From the NCBI GenBank assembly GCA_902475535.1, contig CABRZR010000002.1:124001-188000 (forward strand): 64,000 bases of DNA, written 5' to 3'. Positions 25,584-34,340 of this stretch are shown in pieces; the first letter of the stretch is position 1, and each line of letters opens with the position of its first letter. The position numbers and the translations under genes are program-made. The notes below the pieces were generated by a model. The model saw nothing but the letters and a program-made list of their open reading frames with translations. It did no database searches and had not been told where the DNA came from. This DNA is from QAMH01 sp900556425. Lineage in GTDB: Bacteria > Actinomycetota > Coriobacteriia > Coriobacteriales > QAMH01.

Positions 25584-26912
25584 ATGACACAGGACGTTCA
25601 ACACGCAAAGAAGTGGCCCATCATTCTGACCGTCGTCTTCATCGCAGTCGGTTGCGCGGCGTGGATTTGCCAGCTCACCATGGGCCTTCTCGTTGGCTCG
25701 GGCATGAGCAATACCTTCGCCTGGGGCCTCATGATCGCGGTTTTCGCCTTCCTCGTCGGTTTTGGCGCAGGTAGCCAGTTTGTTGCCTGCTATATCGTCC
25801 TCGGCAACCGGCATGATCTCATGCCCTATGTCAAGACCGCGCAGGTTGTGGCCCTTGCCGGTGCCATCGGCGCAGGTGTAGCGATTCTCATCGACCTGGG
25901 GCATCCGGCGCACATCATGGCGATGCTCATGGGGCCGAATCCCACGTCTGCGCTTACCTGGGACATGATTGCCCTCACGGTGTTCATTATCATCGCCATC
26001 ATCAACCTCATTGCCGTCGCACGACAGAGCAAGCTGCTAAAGTTCTGGATGGTCTTGGGCCTCATCAGTGCGTTTGCGCTGCAGCTCGTCGAGGGCCTGC
26101 TCTTCGCGCTCATGGAAGCGCGCGTCTGGTGGCACAGCTTCATCATGCCCATCGATTTCATCGTGGTCGCCGTCGTATGCGGCCTTGCCGTCGCGGTTAT
26201 CATCTGCGCGCTCAAACATGACGAGTTCAAGCCCGAGGCATTGCACGATCTGAGCTTTCTGCTCGCGGTGGCGATCATCATTCACCTGGCGCTTGCCATC
26301 ATCGACCTGCTGATTGTCTGCTTCGGCGGAAGTGCGGCAGATGGTGGAGCGCTCGCGGCGCTGGGCAGCGTTTGGCTGTTCTACGCGCTCGAGCTCGGCT
26401 TGCCCCTAGCGGCAGTCTTCGTGCTGCTTCGAGGCAAGAACGATCCCACCAAGAACATGCTCATTGGCGGCGTGCTGGTCGTTGTCGGCATGTTCTTCCA
26501 TCGCCTCATGTTGCTATATCCGGCATTTGCCAGCCCCACGCTCTATGTGCCGCTTTCCAACGAGCCCTCACCGAGCTGGCCGCTGCCTGCCTCGACGGGT
26601 CTCTACGACCATACGGGCAATGCTTTCGAGATCGCGCAGGGCTATATCCCCAACTTCTTCGAGTGGGCGAGCATGCTGTTGCCTCTCGGCGTCGCGTTGG
26701 CCGTTTTCCTCGTGGGGACTTGGTTCGTTGGTAGGATGGGCAAGTCCCTCTCGACGACGGGCGCTCAAACGTTCGATGCATCGCACGCTGCCGCATCCGA
26801 TGAAGCCGTCGTAGTCGATGAGATCGATGACGAGCCGATCGATGGAGGCATTGTCGACGAGGTCGCCGTCAAGGAGGCCGTCGCCACTGACAAGAAGGAG
26901 AAGTCCCAATGA
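25584..26912 (+). CDS. NrfD/PsrC-type membrane anchor subunit
   Basis: Quinone-reactive membrane subunit of about 442 residues with roughly ten hydrophobic helices. The region LIDLGHPAHIMAMLMGPNP, followed by TSALTWDM (about residues 100-127), matches the NrfD/PsrC family. An unusual acidic tail (from about residue 405, with DEIDDEPIDGGIVDE) extends past the last helix and may dock a partner. ATG 25584 has GGAGAGGGGGAG upstream and follows the FeS gene by 2 bp. It would oxidise menaquinol and pass electrons to the FeS subunit. Confidence 0.85.
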   Translation: MTQDVQHAKKWPIILTVVFIAVGCAAWICQLTMGLLVGSGMSNTFAWGLMIAVFAFLVGFGAGSQFVACYIVLGNRHDLMPYVKTAQVVALAGAIGAGVAILIDLGHPAHIMAMLMGPNPTSALTWDMIALTVFIIIAIINLIAVARQSKLLKFWMVLGLISAFALQLVEGLLFALMEARVWWHSFIMPIDFIVVAVVCGLAVAVIICALKHDEFKPEALHDLSFLLAVAIIIHLALAIIDLLIVCFGGSAADGGALAALGSVWLFYALELGLPLAAVFVLLRGKNDPTKNMLIGGVLVVVGMFFHRLMLLYPAFASPTLYVPLSNEPSPSWPLPASTGLYDHTGNAFEIAQGYIPNFFEWASMLLPLGVALAVFLVGTWFVGRMGKSLSTTGAQTFDASHAAASDEAVVVDEIDDEPIDGGIVDEVAVKEAVATDKKEKSQ

Positions 26913-27559
26913 AGCCAATGAAGAAAGCGCTCGCCCTCGTGCTCGGCGTGGCGCTCATGATGAATGCGGCGCTTTGCATCACCGCATGTGGTCAGGGCAC
27001 ATCTGGCAGCGGCACGACATCGTCGAGCGCCGCGTCATCGGATGCGGCAAACAAGACGCTTGTCGTCTATTACTCGGCCACGGGCAATACGGCAAAAGTC
27101 GCCGAGGACATCGTGAACGAAAACGACGTGGACGTCTTTGCCATTATGCCCGAGCAGCCCTATTCCGCCGAGGACCTTGCCTGGACCGACGAGAACAGCC
27201 GCGTTTCCAAGGAGCACGCCGACCCTGCCCTCCAAGACGTCGCCCTTCTTCAGGACACGCCCGATAACTGGGATTCCTACGAGACGGTCATCATTGGCTA
27301 TCCCATCTGGTGGGGTCAGGCGGCCTATCCCGTCGCCAGTTTCGTCAAGGCCAATGACTTTGCGGGCAAGACCGTCATTCCGTTTTGCACCTCGGCCTCG
27401 TCCGATATCGGTGACAGCGCCCAGAACCTCGCAGACCTCGCCAAGAGCGGGGAGTGGATGGGCGGCATGCGTTTCCCGTCTGCCGTAAACAGCGACGAGG
27501 TGCGTCAGTGGGTCGATGATCTGGGGCTCGAGAACCAGAGCCTGCGGTCGATGAACTAG
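26909..27559 (+). CDS. Exported flavodoxin-domain lipoprotein
   Basis: Protein of 216 residues. A signal peptide ends in a lipobox-like ALCITAC with Cys near residue 27. A Ser/Thr/Gly/Ala linker follows, then a complete flavodoxin-like domain from about residue 48 (TLVVYYSATGNTAKVAEDI is the FMN-phosphate loop; YPIWWGQAAYPVASFV binds the flavin). Flavodoxins are normally cytoplasmic, so a membrane-tethered extracellular form encoded with a Mo/FeS/NrfD complex (4-bp overlap with the NrfD gene) suggests an external electron carrier or a redox partner of the enzyme. Confidence 0.85.
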   Translation: MKPMKKALALVLGVALMMNAALCITACGQGTSGSGTTSSSAASSDAANKTLVVYYSATGNTAKVAEDIVNENDVDVFAIMPEQPYSAEDLAWTDENSRVSKEHADPALQDVALLQDTPDNWDSYETVIIGYPIWWGQAAYPVASFVKANDFAGKTVIPFCTSASSDIGDSAQNLADLAKSGEWMGGMRFPSAVNSDEVRQWVDDLGLENQSLRSMN

Positions 27560-27571
27560 AAGACGGATCCC

Positions 27572-28522
27572 ATGATTGAGCTGCTAAAGACCGTTGACGG
27601 TGCGCTCGCGAGAATCGAGCGCATCGAGGCGGGCTGCTGGGTCAACGTATGCATTCCCGATGACGACGAGATCCGGTGGCTTCGCGATAACCTGGGCATA
27701 GGTGACGATTTCATCGATGCCATGCTTGATCGCGACGAGATTTCGCGTATCGACAAGGACGAGGATGCCAATCAGGCCCTCGTCGTCGTCGATTATCCGG
27801 CTGCCGAGGGCATGGATGACCAGGCGGCCCCGGGACTCGAGCAATTCGATACCCAGCCCATCTCCATTCTCCTCATCGAGAATCCAGGCGTCGTCGTGAC
27901 CCTGACCAATGCCTCGTGCGCCGTCATCGAGAAGTTCAAGGACGACAAGGCGATTTCCATCTCCACGGGCAAGCGGACGCGCTTTTTGCTCGAGGTCCTC
28001 CTGGAAGTCTCGCAAAGCTACATCGACGCCCTGCGCATATTGGAGAAGCAGACCTTGGCCCTCGAGCGCAGGATGCGCAAGAAGCAGAACAACGAGGGAC
28101 TCATGAACATGCTCGGCATCGAGAAATCGCTGCTCTACATGTCGACGTCGCTCAAGAGCTCCGCTCCCACCCTGCAGGCCATCAGGAATGGGCAGTTCGC
28201 GAAGCTGTTCGAGGAGGACCAGGAGCTGCTCAATGACGTGATCGTCGAGTACAGGCAGGCATCCGAGATGTGCTCGATCTACACCGACGTCATCACCAAG
28301 GCCATGGACGCCTTTTCGGGCGTCGTCAGCAACAATGTCAACGCCTCCATGAGCTTTCTTACCATGGCGACGCTGCTGCTGTCCATCCCCACGGCCGTCT
28401 TCAGCTTCTACGGCATGAACACCGATCTTTTGCCCATGAGCGATTCGTGGATATTCCCCGCGCTGCTCTCGATTGCCCTGGCGGCCATAGCCGTCGTCAT
28501 ACTGTTGCGCTGGAGAAAGTGA
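27572..28522 (+). CDS. CorA-like Mg2+/divalent cation transporter
   Basis: Protein of 316 residues. A soluble N-terminal alpha/beta funnel domain and long helices are followed by two C-terminal transmembrane helices, the first ending in the diagnostic GMN motif (FYGMNTDLLPM). Positive residues (LLRWRK) close the protein. It is 12 bp after the flavodoxin gene in the same direction and may be a passenger in that operon. A GGGACA-family hairpin follows the stop codon and may end transcription. Confidence 0.9.
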   Translation: MIELLKTVDGALARIERIEAGCWVNVCIPDDDEIRWLRDNLGIGDDFIDAMLDRDEISRIDKDEDANQALVVVDYPAAEGMDDQAAPGLEQFDTQPISILLIENPGVVVTLTNASCAVIEKFKDDKAISISTGKRTRFLLEVLLEVSQSYIDALRILEKQTLALERRMRKKQNNEGLMNMLGIEKSLLYMSTSLKSSAPTLQAIRNGQFAKLFEEDQELLNDVIVEYRQASEMCSIYTDVITKAMDAFSGVVSNNVNASMSFLTMATLLLSIPTAVFSFYGMNTDLLPMSDSWIFPALLSIALAAIAVVILLRWRK

Positions 28523-28527
28523 CTTCG

Positions 28528-28559
28528 GGGACTGGGACAGGGGGCCCTGTCCCAGTCCC
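28528..28559. repeat. REP-like hairpin, GGGACA family (copy 4), between convergent genes
   Basis: GGGACTGGGACAGGG and CCCTGTCCCAGTCCC are perfect 15-bp arms around GG. It lies between the convergent corA-like and methyltransferase genes, where it could terminate both transcripts. The GGGACAGG core is shared with other copies. Confidence 0.85.
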
Positions 28560-28571
28560 GGTCGCGTGCCG

Positions 28572-29165
28572 TTACCGCTTCGAACCGCCGAAGAAGTACG
28601 TGAATGGCGTGTCCGCCATCATGTCGATATCGAACGCATCCTGCCAATCGAGCGCGGCCTCTTGTTCGGGAAGCAGGTCGCTCGTGACATCTGCCGGCAC
28701 GTTCGCATGATGCGCGTTGAGCGTTTCGCGGCTCATGCCGTGCGCGACGAGGAATCTTCCACCGGGCACGAGCAGGGATGCGGTCGCCTCGACGAGCGCA
28801 TCTTTGTCGAGGATGTGCGGATAGGCGTTGTAAATGACCACGGTATCGAAGGGCTCATCACTCGCGTAGTCGAGGATGTCGCGGCACTCGAAGCGCAGAC
28901 GCTCGTCAGGCACATTGGCAAAGGTATCGCGTGCGCAGGCGAGCATCGCCTCTGACAGGTCGAGTCCGACGATGCTTGCGGCTCCGAGCTCAAGGTAGGC
29001 GCGCTCCATGATGCCCGTGCCGCAGCCGACATCGAGTACGCGCGAACCCTCGCGGACGCCAGCGAGTTGGGCAATCATGAGGTGCTTGGGGCCTGCTGGT
29101 TCGGCCTGCTCGTTCCAGGTTGCGGCGCGTTCGTCGAAGTAGGCGCCTATCGTGCCGATGCTCAT
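28572..29165 (-). CDS. Class I SAM-dependent methyltransferase
   Basis: Cytoplasmic methyltransferase of 197 residues. Motif I is VLDVGCGTGIMERAYL (about residues 40-55), followed by acidic motif II (IVGLDLSEAML) and motif IV (FDTVVIYNAYPHI). Substrate specificity is not predictable. ATG 29165 is chosen; the frame opens one codon earlier at GTG. AAAGGATCC provides the Shine-Dalgarno. It lies downstream of the ABC importer genes on the same strand but is separated from them by a hairpin repeat, so it is probably transcribed separately. Confidence 0.85.
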   Translation of the reverse strand: MSIGTIGAYFDERAATWNEQAEPAGPKHLMIAQLAGVREGSRVLDVGCGTGIMERAYLELGAASIVGLDLSEAMLACARDTFANVPDERLRFECRDILDYASDEPFDTVVIYNAYPHILDKDALVEATASLLVPGGRFLVAHGMSRETLNAHHANVPADVTSDLLPEQEAALDWQDAFDIDMMADTPFTYFFGGSKR

Positions 29166-29179
29166 CACGGATCCTTTCT

Positions 29180-29212
29180 AATGAGACAGTTGCTCAGAGC
29201 AACTGTCTCATT
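29180..29212. repeat. REP-like hairpin, GAGACA family (copy 4)
   Basis: AATGAGACAGTTGCT and AGCAACTGTCTCATT are perfect 15-bp arms around CAG. It overlaps the stop of the FepC-like gene (minus strand). It is the most symmetrical copy of this subfamily. Confidence 0.88.
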
Positions 29213-30002
29213 CGTTTTTCTTTGGCACTACGAAAAAGCCGTCCTCGTAGGGCACCAGGTCCACGGACATGCCATAGACGCTTTCGATCGTCTCTTTGGT
29301 CATCACCTCGGGACCTCCGCTTGCGAGCACCTTGCCATTCTTGAGCAGGCAGAAGCGGTCGCAGTAGCGCAGGGCGAGGTTTATGTCGTGCATGACGGCC
29401 GCGCATGCGATGTCGTGTTCGTGGGCAGCGTTTCTGACAAGGTGCATGACCTCGACCTGATTGGCCATGTCGAGGTTGTTCGTCGGCTCGTCGAGCAGCA
29501 GGACATCGGTTTCCTGCACGAGCGCGCGTCCGATGACGACCTTCTGATGCTCGCCGCCCGAGAGTTCGTCCAGGTAACGCAGGGCGAGCGGCCCAAGTCC
29601 GAGCTCGTCAATGACGCGGTCGACGATGGCGAAGTCCTCCTCGCTGGGCGCGGCCTTGATGTGGGGCTTCCTGCCGAGCAAAAGCGCATCGTAGACGGTG
29701 ACGCCATGCGCATGGGAGTGCTGGGCGACGAGTGCGATCTTGCGCGCGCGTTCTTCGCGGGTGTAGCTGGCGATATCCTCGCCAGCCAGCGTGACGGTGC
29801 CACGTTGTGGGCGAATGATGTCATCGAGACAGGAGAGCAGCGTTGTCTTGCCGCAGCCGTTGACGCCAAGTATGGCGAGAAACGACCCGGGCAATATCTG
29901 CGCGCTCACCTTCTCGAGAGTCTGGCCGGAACCAGGGTACGCGAAGGCGATCTCGTTGGCCTCGAGGACGGTGCCGTGGGCTGTACGCGTGTCCGCGCTC
30001 AT
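29208..30002 (-). CDS. Iron/cobalamin-type ABC importer ATPase (FepC/BtuD-like)
   Basis: ATPase of 264 residues. Walker A is ILGVNGCGKTTLLSC (about residues 39-53). The signature is ELSGGEHQKVVIGRALV, Walker B is LLLDEPTNNLD, and the switch histidine is in AVMHDINLALRY. The FecE/FepC group supplies siderophore, heme or cobalamin permeases. ATG 30002 overlaps the permease stop by 4 bp; longer in-frame readings would overlap the permease gene. It is the last gene of the binding protein-permease-ATPase operon. Confidence 0.92.
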   Translation of the reverse strand: MSADTRTAHGTVLEANEIAFAYPGSGQTLEKVSAQILPGSFLAILGVNGCGKTTLLSCLDDIIRPQRGTVTLAGEDIASYTREERARKIALVAQHSHAHGVTVYDALLLGRKPHIKAAPSEEDFAIVDRVIDELGLGPLALRYLDELSGGEHQKVVIGRALVQETDVLLLDEPTNNLDMANQVEVMHLVRNAAHEHDIACAAVMHDINLALRYCDRFCLLKNGKVLASGGPEVMTKETIESVYGMSVDLVPYEDGFFVVPKKNE

Positions 30003-31093
30003 CGGTGCGCTCCCCTCATGAGCAGGTACAGGAAGAGGGGTGCGCCCACGAAGGAGGTGATGGCGCTGATGGGTAGCACGACACCGACGAGCGCCATGCG
30101 GGCGATGATGTCGGAAAGCAACAGGATGCCCGCGCCGGCAAGCGCCGAGGCAACGAGCAGATAGCGGTAATCGCTGCCGATGAAGCGTCGCATGATGTGC
30201 GGGGCGACGAGGCCGATGAAGTTGATGGTGCCGCAAAACGCGATGACTGACGACGCGGCAAAGGCACCGACGATCATGCCGAGCAAACGAGTGCGCCGTA
30301 CGTTGAGCCCCAGGCCATGGGCCGTGCCCTCGCCTGATTCCATTGCGTTGAAGTTCCAGCGATTGCAATAGAAGAAGACGAAGCTGGCCGCGGCGATGAC
30401 GGCCATGATGGCGATTTCGCGATACGAGGCGCGTCCGAGGTCACCGAAAGTCCAGAAGACGACGGCAGCGACTTGCGTATCCTCGGCGAAGTACTGGATG
30501 AGGGCCGTCGCGCCCGTGAACAGCGCCGAAAGCGCCACGCCCGCAAGCACGATGCTCTCGGGCGTCATATCGCGAAAGCGCGAGAGCGCGAGGATGGCGA
30601 TGGTCGAGGCGATGGCGCCGAGGAAGGCGCATATGACGGTGAGGTAGGGATTGCTGGCCCCCAGGCCCTCATAGGCTACGCTTGACGATCCGACGCCCAG
30701 GACGATGATGGCGATGGAGGCGCCAAAAGCCGCTCCCTGGGAGATACCGAGCGTGCTCGCAGAAGCGAGGGGGTTGCGCAGCACGCTCTGGAACGCGCAG
30801 CCTGCGAGGGCAAGGGCTATGCCACCAACGATGGCGGTGAGTATTCTCGGCATGCGCAGGTTCCACACGACGATGAGGGCGTGTTCGTCGCCCTGTCCGA
30901 AGAGTGCGGCCAGCACGTCGAGAGGGGAGAGGCTTGCCGTCCCGAGCATGATCGAGACGAAGACGAGCACGAGGAGGATGACGACAAGCGCCACGATGAC
31001 GAGGCGCTTGTACCTCGTGTATCCGCGATATTGCTCGCGATATGAGGATGGCGCCTGCGCGGCATGTGCCATCTTCAAGTCTTCGGGATTCAT
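29999..31093 (-). CDS. FecCD-family ABC permease
   Basis: Permease of 364 residues with about ten membrane helices. Family stretches include LAGCAFQSVLRNPLASASTL, then GISQGAAFGASIA (about residues 115-147), and FCGTINFIGLVAPHIMRRF near residue 290. It has a basic N-terminus after a short soluble lead. It forms the channel of an iron-chelate/heme/cobalamin importer with the ATPase (4-bp overlap) and binding protein (31 bp upstream). Confidence 0.93.
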   Translation of the reverse strand: MNPEDLKMAHAAQAPSSYREQYRGYTRYKRLVIVALVVILLVLVFVSIMLGTASLSPLDVLAALFGQGDEHALIVVWNLRMPRILTAIVGGIALALAGCAFQSVLRNPLASASTLGISQGAAFGASIAIIVLGVGSSSVAYEGLGASNPYLTVICAFLGAIASTIAILALSRFRDMTPESIVLAGVALSALFTGATALIQYFAEDTQVAAVVFWTFGDLGRASYREIAIMAVIAAASFVFFYCNRWNFNAMESGEGTAHGLGLNVRRTRLLGMIVGAFAASSVIAFCGTINFIGLVAPHIMRRFIGSDYRYLLVASALAGAGILLLSDIIARMALVGVVLPISAITSFVGAPLFLYLLMRGAHR

Positions 31094-31124
31094 CTTCGCC
31101 TCGTCTCGGTTACGTGCGGATGAG

Positions 31125-32219
31125 CTAGAAGCTGATCTTGCCGAATCTGAGACCGGCGGCCGTCAGCTGGTCATAGCAATTCGTGCCGAGCATGGTGTCG
31201 AGGATCTCGCGGTACATGCTCTCGAGGTCGACGTCTGCGAAGGCGTCGGGATAGACGGTGGCCGCATCGAAGTAGGCATCGCAGATGGCGATCTCGATAT
31301 TGGTGCCGTTCATGTTGTAGGAGGGCTGGGTGTAGAGATTGCCTGTCTGGAAGGCCGTGAGATTGTCGAAGAACGCCTGGTTGTCAGCATAGTCCTTCTT
31401 CATGAGCTCCATGTTGCCGGCGTTGAGGAACATGAAATCCGGGTTCCACTCGCCAAGCTGCTCGAGGGTGACCTCGACGGAGCCGGATTCGACCGTCCCA
31501 TCGGCAACGTTGTCGATGTGCGCGGCGACGAACGGCGGATACTGGGCATAGGTGCCGCCGAAGCTCTTGGCGCCCTTGTAGTTCACGGCGCCGGCATAGC
31601 AGCTCGGCTTGTCCGCATCGGGGATGTTCGCGGTGCGGCTATCGAGGTCGGCTTGCCAACCGTTCATCTTGTCAACGACTTGCTGCGCGTGCTCGGTGGT
31701 GCCGAGGACATCGCCGACGACCTGGATGGACTCGAAGACGTTCTCCGTGAACATCTGGTCCTGATAGCTGATGCCGATGACGGGGATGTTGAGTTGGCTC
31801 TGCAGCTCGTCGCATTCCTGGGTCGAGCGGCTCGAGATGATGACGTCAGGCTTGATCTCAAGCAGCGCTTCGCCATCTACGCTTGTCTCCATGAGATGAT
31901 TGCCGTTGGAAGTCGTGGGAAGCTCCGCAAGGACTTGTTCCCAGGCCACGGTATAGGGGCGGGCCAGGGTTGCCGGCTTATCCATTTCCGTCACGGCGAC
32001 GAGTTTGTCGGTGCCTCCAGCATAGGCGACGAAACGCGCGGCGCTACCGACCGTGGCACAGGTCTGGACATCGGCTGGTATGGTTACGTTACGACCATAG
32101 GCATCGGTCACGGTGCGGGTCGAGCCAGAGCCTGAAGATGCTGCAGATGAGCAGCCGGCAAGGGCAAGCAGCAGTGCGACACAGGCGCATAGGGCGATGA
32201 GCAGGCGTTTGGTTTTCAC
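31125..32219 (-). CDS. Iron/cobalamin-type ABC substrate-binding lipoprotein
   Basis: Binding protein of 364 residues. A signal peptide ends at the lipobox LALAGC (Cys about residue 23). A Ser-rich linker and the Peripla_BP_2-type fold follow, starting with TRTVTDAYGRNVTIPADVQ. The segment IKPDVIISSRS is typical of FepB/FhuD/BtuF-like proteins. It heads the three-gene importer operon. It could bind siderophore, heme or cobamide; the sequence does not decide. Divergent from the choline locus, with a shared AT-rich intergenic region. Confidence 0.9.
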   Translation of the reverse strand: MKTKRLLIALCACVALLLALAGCSSAASSGSGSTRTVTDAYGRNVTIPADVQTCATVGSAARFVAYAGGTDKLVAVTEMDKPATLARPYTVAWEQVLAELPTTSNGNHLMETSVDGEALLEIKPDVIISSRSTQECDELQSQLNIPVIGISYQDQMFTENVFESIQVVGDVLGTTEHAQQVVDKMNGWQADLDSRTANIPDADKPSCYAGAVNYKGAKSFGGTYAQYPPFVAAHIDNVADGTVESGSVEVTLEQLGEWNPDFMFLNAGNMELMKKDYADNQAFFDNLTAFQTGNLYTQPSYNMNGTNIEIAICDAYFDAATVYPDAFADVDLESMYREILDTMLGTNCYDQLTAAGLRFGKISF

Positions 32220-32341
32220 GGGAGGACTCCTCTCTGTCCAAGTTGTGGATGCTAACGATAGAGCAATGCGGATGTAGCGGTGTTACGAATTCCGTATTCG
32301 GCACACTATCACGGATAAATGGTGTTACGAATACACAATGC

Positions 32342-32356
32342 TTCACATTTTGTGAA
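32342..32356. promoter_or_regulatory. Palindrome in the divergent importer/choline intergenic region
   Basis: TTCACA-TTT-TGTGAA is a perfect inverted repeat. Nearby, GGTGTTACGAAT occurs twice (about 32279 and 32322) as a direct repeat. These are candidate operators for one or both divergent operons. The regulator is unknown. Confidence 0.35.
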
Positions 32357-32486
32357 ATACGGTGCAGGCAGAACCGCTCCTCAGCCAAAAACGTTCAATA
32401 ATTAGATAATTAATAGAAAATTGAACACCATTCTGATACCATCGCCTTATCTGAACGAAGTGCCCATGGGGAATCTGAAAGGACAT

Positions 32487-34310
32487 ATGGTGGCAACAGA
32501 GGAGAAAAACGCGGGAGATCTGACACGCAACCAGTTCTCCATCTTGCAAAGTCTCATACGGGAACCACTTGCCTCCCAGCGCTCGATTGCCGAGCATACG
32601 GGGCTTTCCGTGGGGACGGTGAATGCCGCCGTACGCCAGCTAATCGCGCGCGGGAATCTCGAGAAGACGGCCCCCGAGGGCTTGCAAGTGACGGAGCAAG
32701 GCAAAGTAGCGCTCGAACCGTATCGTGTCGACAACGCAGTCATTCTGGCTGCAGGGCTCTCGACGCGTTTCGCTCCCATCTCTTACGAGAAGCCCAAGGG
32801 CCTGCTGCGTGTGCGCGATGAGGTGCTCATCGAGCGCCAGATTCGCCAGCTCAAGGAAGCGGGTATCGATGACATTACCGTTGTCGTCGGTTACAAGAAG
32901 GAGTATTTCTTCTATCTGGAAGAGCTTTTCGGTGTGCGCATCGTCGTGAACGAACACTACGCGAAGCGCAATAATCACTCCTCGCTCATGGCCGCGCTCG
33001 ATAAGTTGGGGCGCACCTATGTCTGCTCATCGGACAACTACTTTGTCGAGAACCCCTTCGAGTCGCACGTTTACGGCGCCTATTATGCGACGCAGTACGC
33101 GCAGGACGCGACGGACGAGTGGTGCGTGCATCTGGGCGCTAGGAATCGCATCGTGGGGGTAACCATCGGTGGCAAGGACTCGCAGATCATGCTCGGTCAC
33201 GTTTTCTTCGACGAAGCATTTTCCGAGCGTATGGCCCAGATCATCCGTGACGAGTGGAACCTTCCCGCGACGAAGGACAAACTGTGGGAGAGCCTGTTCA
33301 TCGATCATATCGACGAGCTGTACATGGTTGCCCGGCCCTATTCCGCCGATATGATTCACGAGTTTGATGCACTCGATGATCTGCGCGAGTTCGATCCGCA
33401 TTTTATCGAGAACGTCGATTCGCTCGCGTTCGATAACATCGTGGCCGCACTCGGGTGCAGGAAAGCTGACATCTGTGACGTGTATCCCCTCAAGCAGGGG
33501 TTGACGAATCTTTCGTGTCACGTGCGCGTGGGCGACGGGGAGTACGTGTACCGTCATCCCGGCGTGGGAACCGAGAATCTTATCGATCGTGACGCGGAAC
33601 TTGCCGGACTCAATATCGCGCGTGAGCTTGGCCTCGACAGTACTTTCATCACCGGTGACCCGAAAACGGGATGGAAGATATCGCACTTCGTGGCCGACTG
33701 CACGCAGCTTGACCCGCATGATGGCAATCAGACCAAGCGTGCCATGCAGATGGCTCGCGCCCTGCACGAATCGGGCGCGACACTCGAGCGGGAGTTCGAT
33801 TTCTATGCGGAATCCAAGCGCTATGAGGCGCTGCTTCGTGAACGCTGTGGCGTCATCGATGTGCCTGGCTTCGAGGAGATGGCCGCGCGCATGCAGCGTC
33901 TTCATGAATTTGTGCAGGCTGAAAGTAGCCAGCTTTGCTTGTGCCACAACGACTTCTTCTACCTGAACTTCCTCGTGGGCGCCGATGATGAGATCTCGCT
34001 CATTGACTGGGAGTATGCGGGCATGTCTGATTATGCGAGCGATTTTGGTACCTATACCGTCTGCTGCGAGCTTTCGGTCGAGGAGGCTGAGGAGGCGCTT
34101 TCGCACTACTTCGACCGGGAGCCCACGTTCGAGGAGTTGCGTCATAACTTCGCATATGTGGCGTTTGCTGGCTGGTGTTGGTACGTCTGGTCGCTTATGA
34201 AAGAGGCCGAAGGCGACGTGGTAGGCGAGTGGCTCTATATCTACTACCGCTATGCGAAGAGGTATCTGAATATGGTTTTGCCGTGGTACGAACAGGGAAA
34301 GCGCGTCTAG
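32487..34310 (+). CDS. Fusion of winged HTH, LicC-like choline-phosphate cytidylyltransferase and LicA-like choline kinase
   Basis: Three-domain protein of 607 residues. Residues 1-75 form a MarR/winged-helix DNA-binding-like domain (QRSIAEHTGLSVGTVNAAVR). Residues about 82-300 form a nucleotidyltransferase (VILAAGLSTRFAPISYEKPK). Residues about 320-605 form an aminoglycoside/choline-kinase-like domain with catalytic CHNDFFYLNFL and IDWEYAGMSD. It would phosphorylate choline and activate it to CDP-choline, as LicA and LicC do separately in Haemophilus and pneumococcus. ATG 32487 has AAAGGA upstream. The LicB-like transporter gene follows by 30 bp. No LicD transferase is in the window. Confidence 0.85.
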   Translation: MVATEEKNAGDLTRNQFSILQSLIREPLASQRSIAEHTGLSVGTVNAAVRQLIARGNLEKTAPEGLQVTEQGKVALEPYRVDNAVILAAGLSTRFAPISYEKPKGLLRVRDEVLIERQIRQLKEAGIDDITVVVGYKKEYFFYLEELFGVRIVVNEHYAKRNNHSSLMAALDKLGRTYVCSSDNYFVENPFESHVYGAYYATQYAQDATDEWCVHLGARNRIVGVTIGGKDSQIMLGHVFFDEAFSERMAQIIRDEWNLPATKDKLWESLFIDHIDELYMVARPYSADMIHEFDALDDLREFDPHFIENVDSLAFDNIVAALGCRKADICDVYPLKQGLTNLSCHVRVGDGEYVYRHPGVGTENLIDRDAELAGLNIARELGLDSTFITGDPKTGWKISHFVADCTQLDPHDGNQTKRAMQMARALHESGATLEREFDFYAESKRYEALLRERCGVIDVPGFEEMAARMQRLHEFVQAESSQLCLCHNDFFYLNFLVGADDEISLIDWEYAGMSDYASDFGTYTVCCELSVEEAEEALSHYFDREPTFEELRHNFAYVAFAGWCWYVWSLMKEAEGDVVGEWLYIYYRYAKRYLNMVLPWYEQGKRV

Positions 34311-34340
34311 GCACCGGATAGTATGCCAGGAGGATACGAA

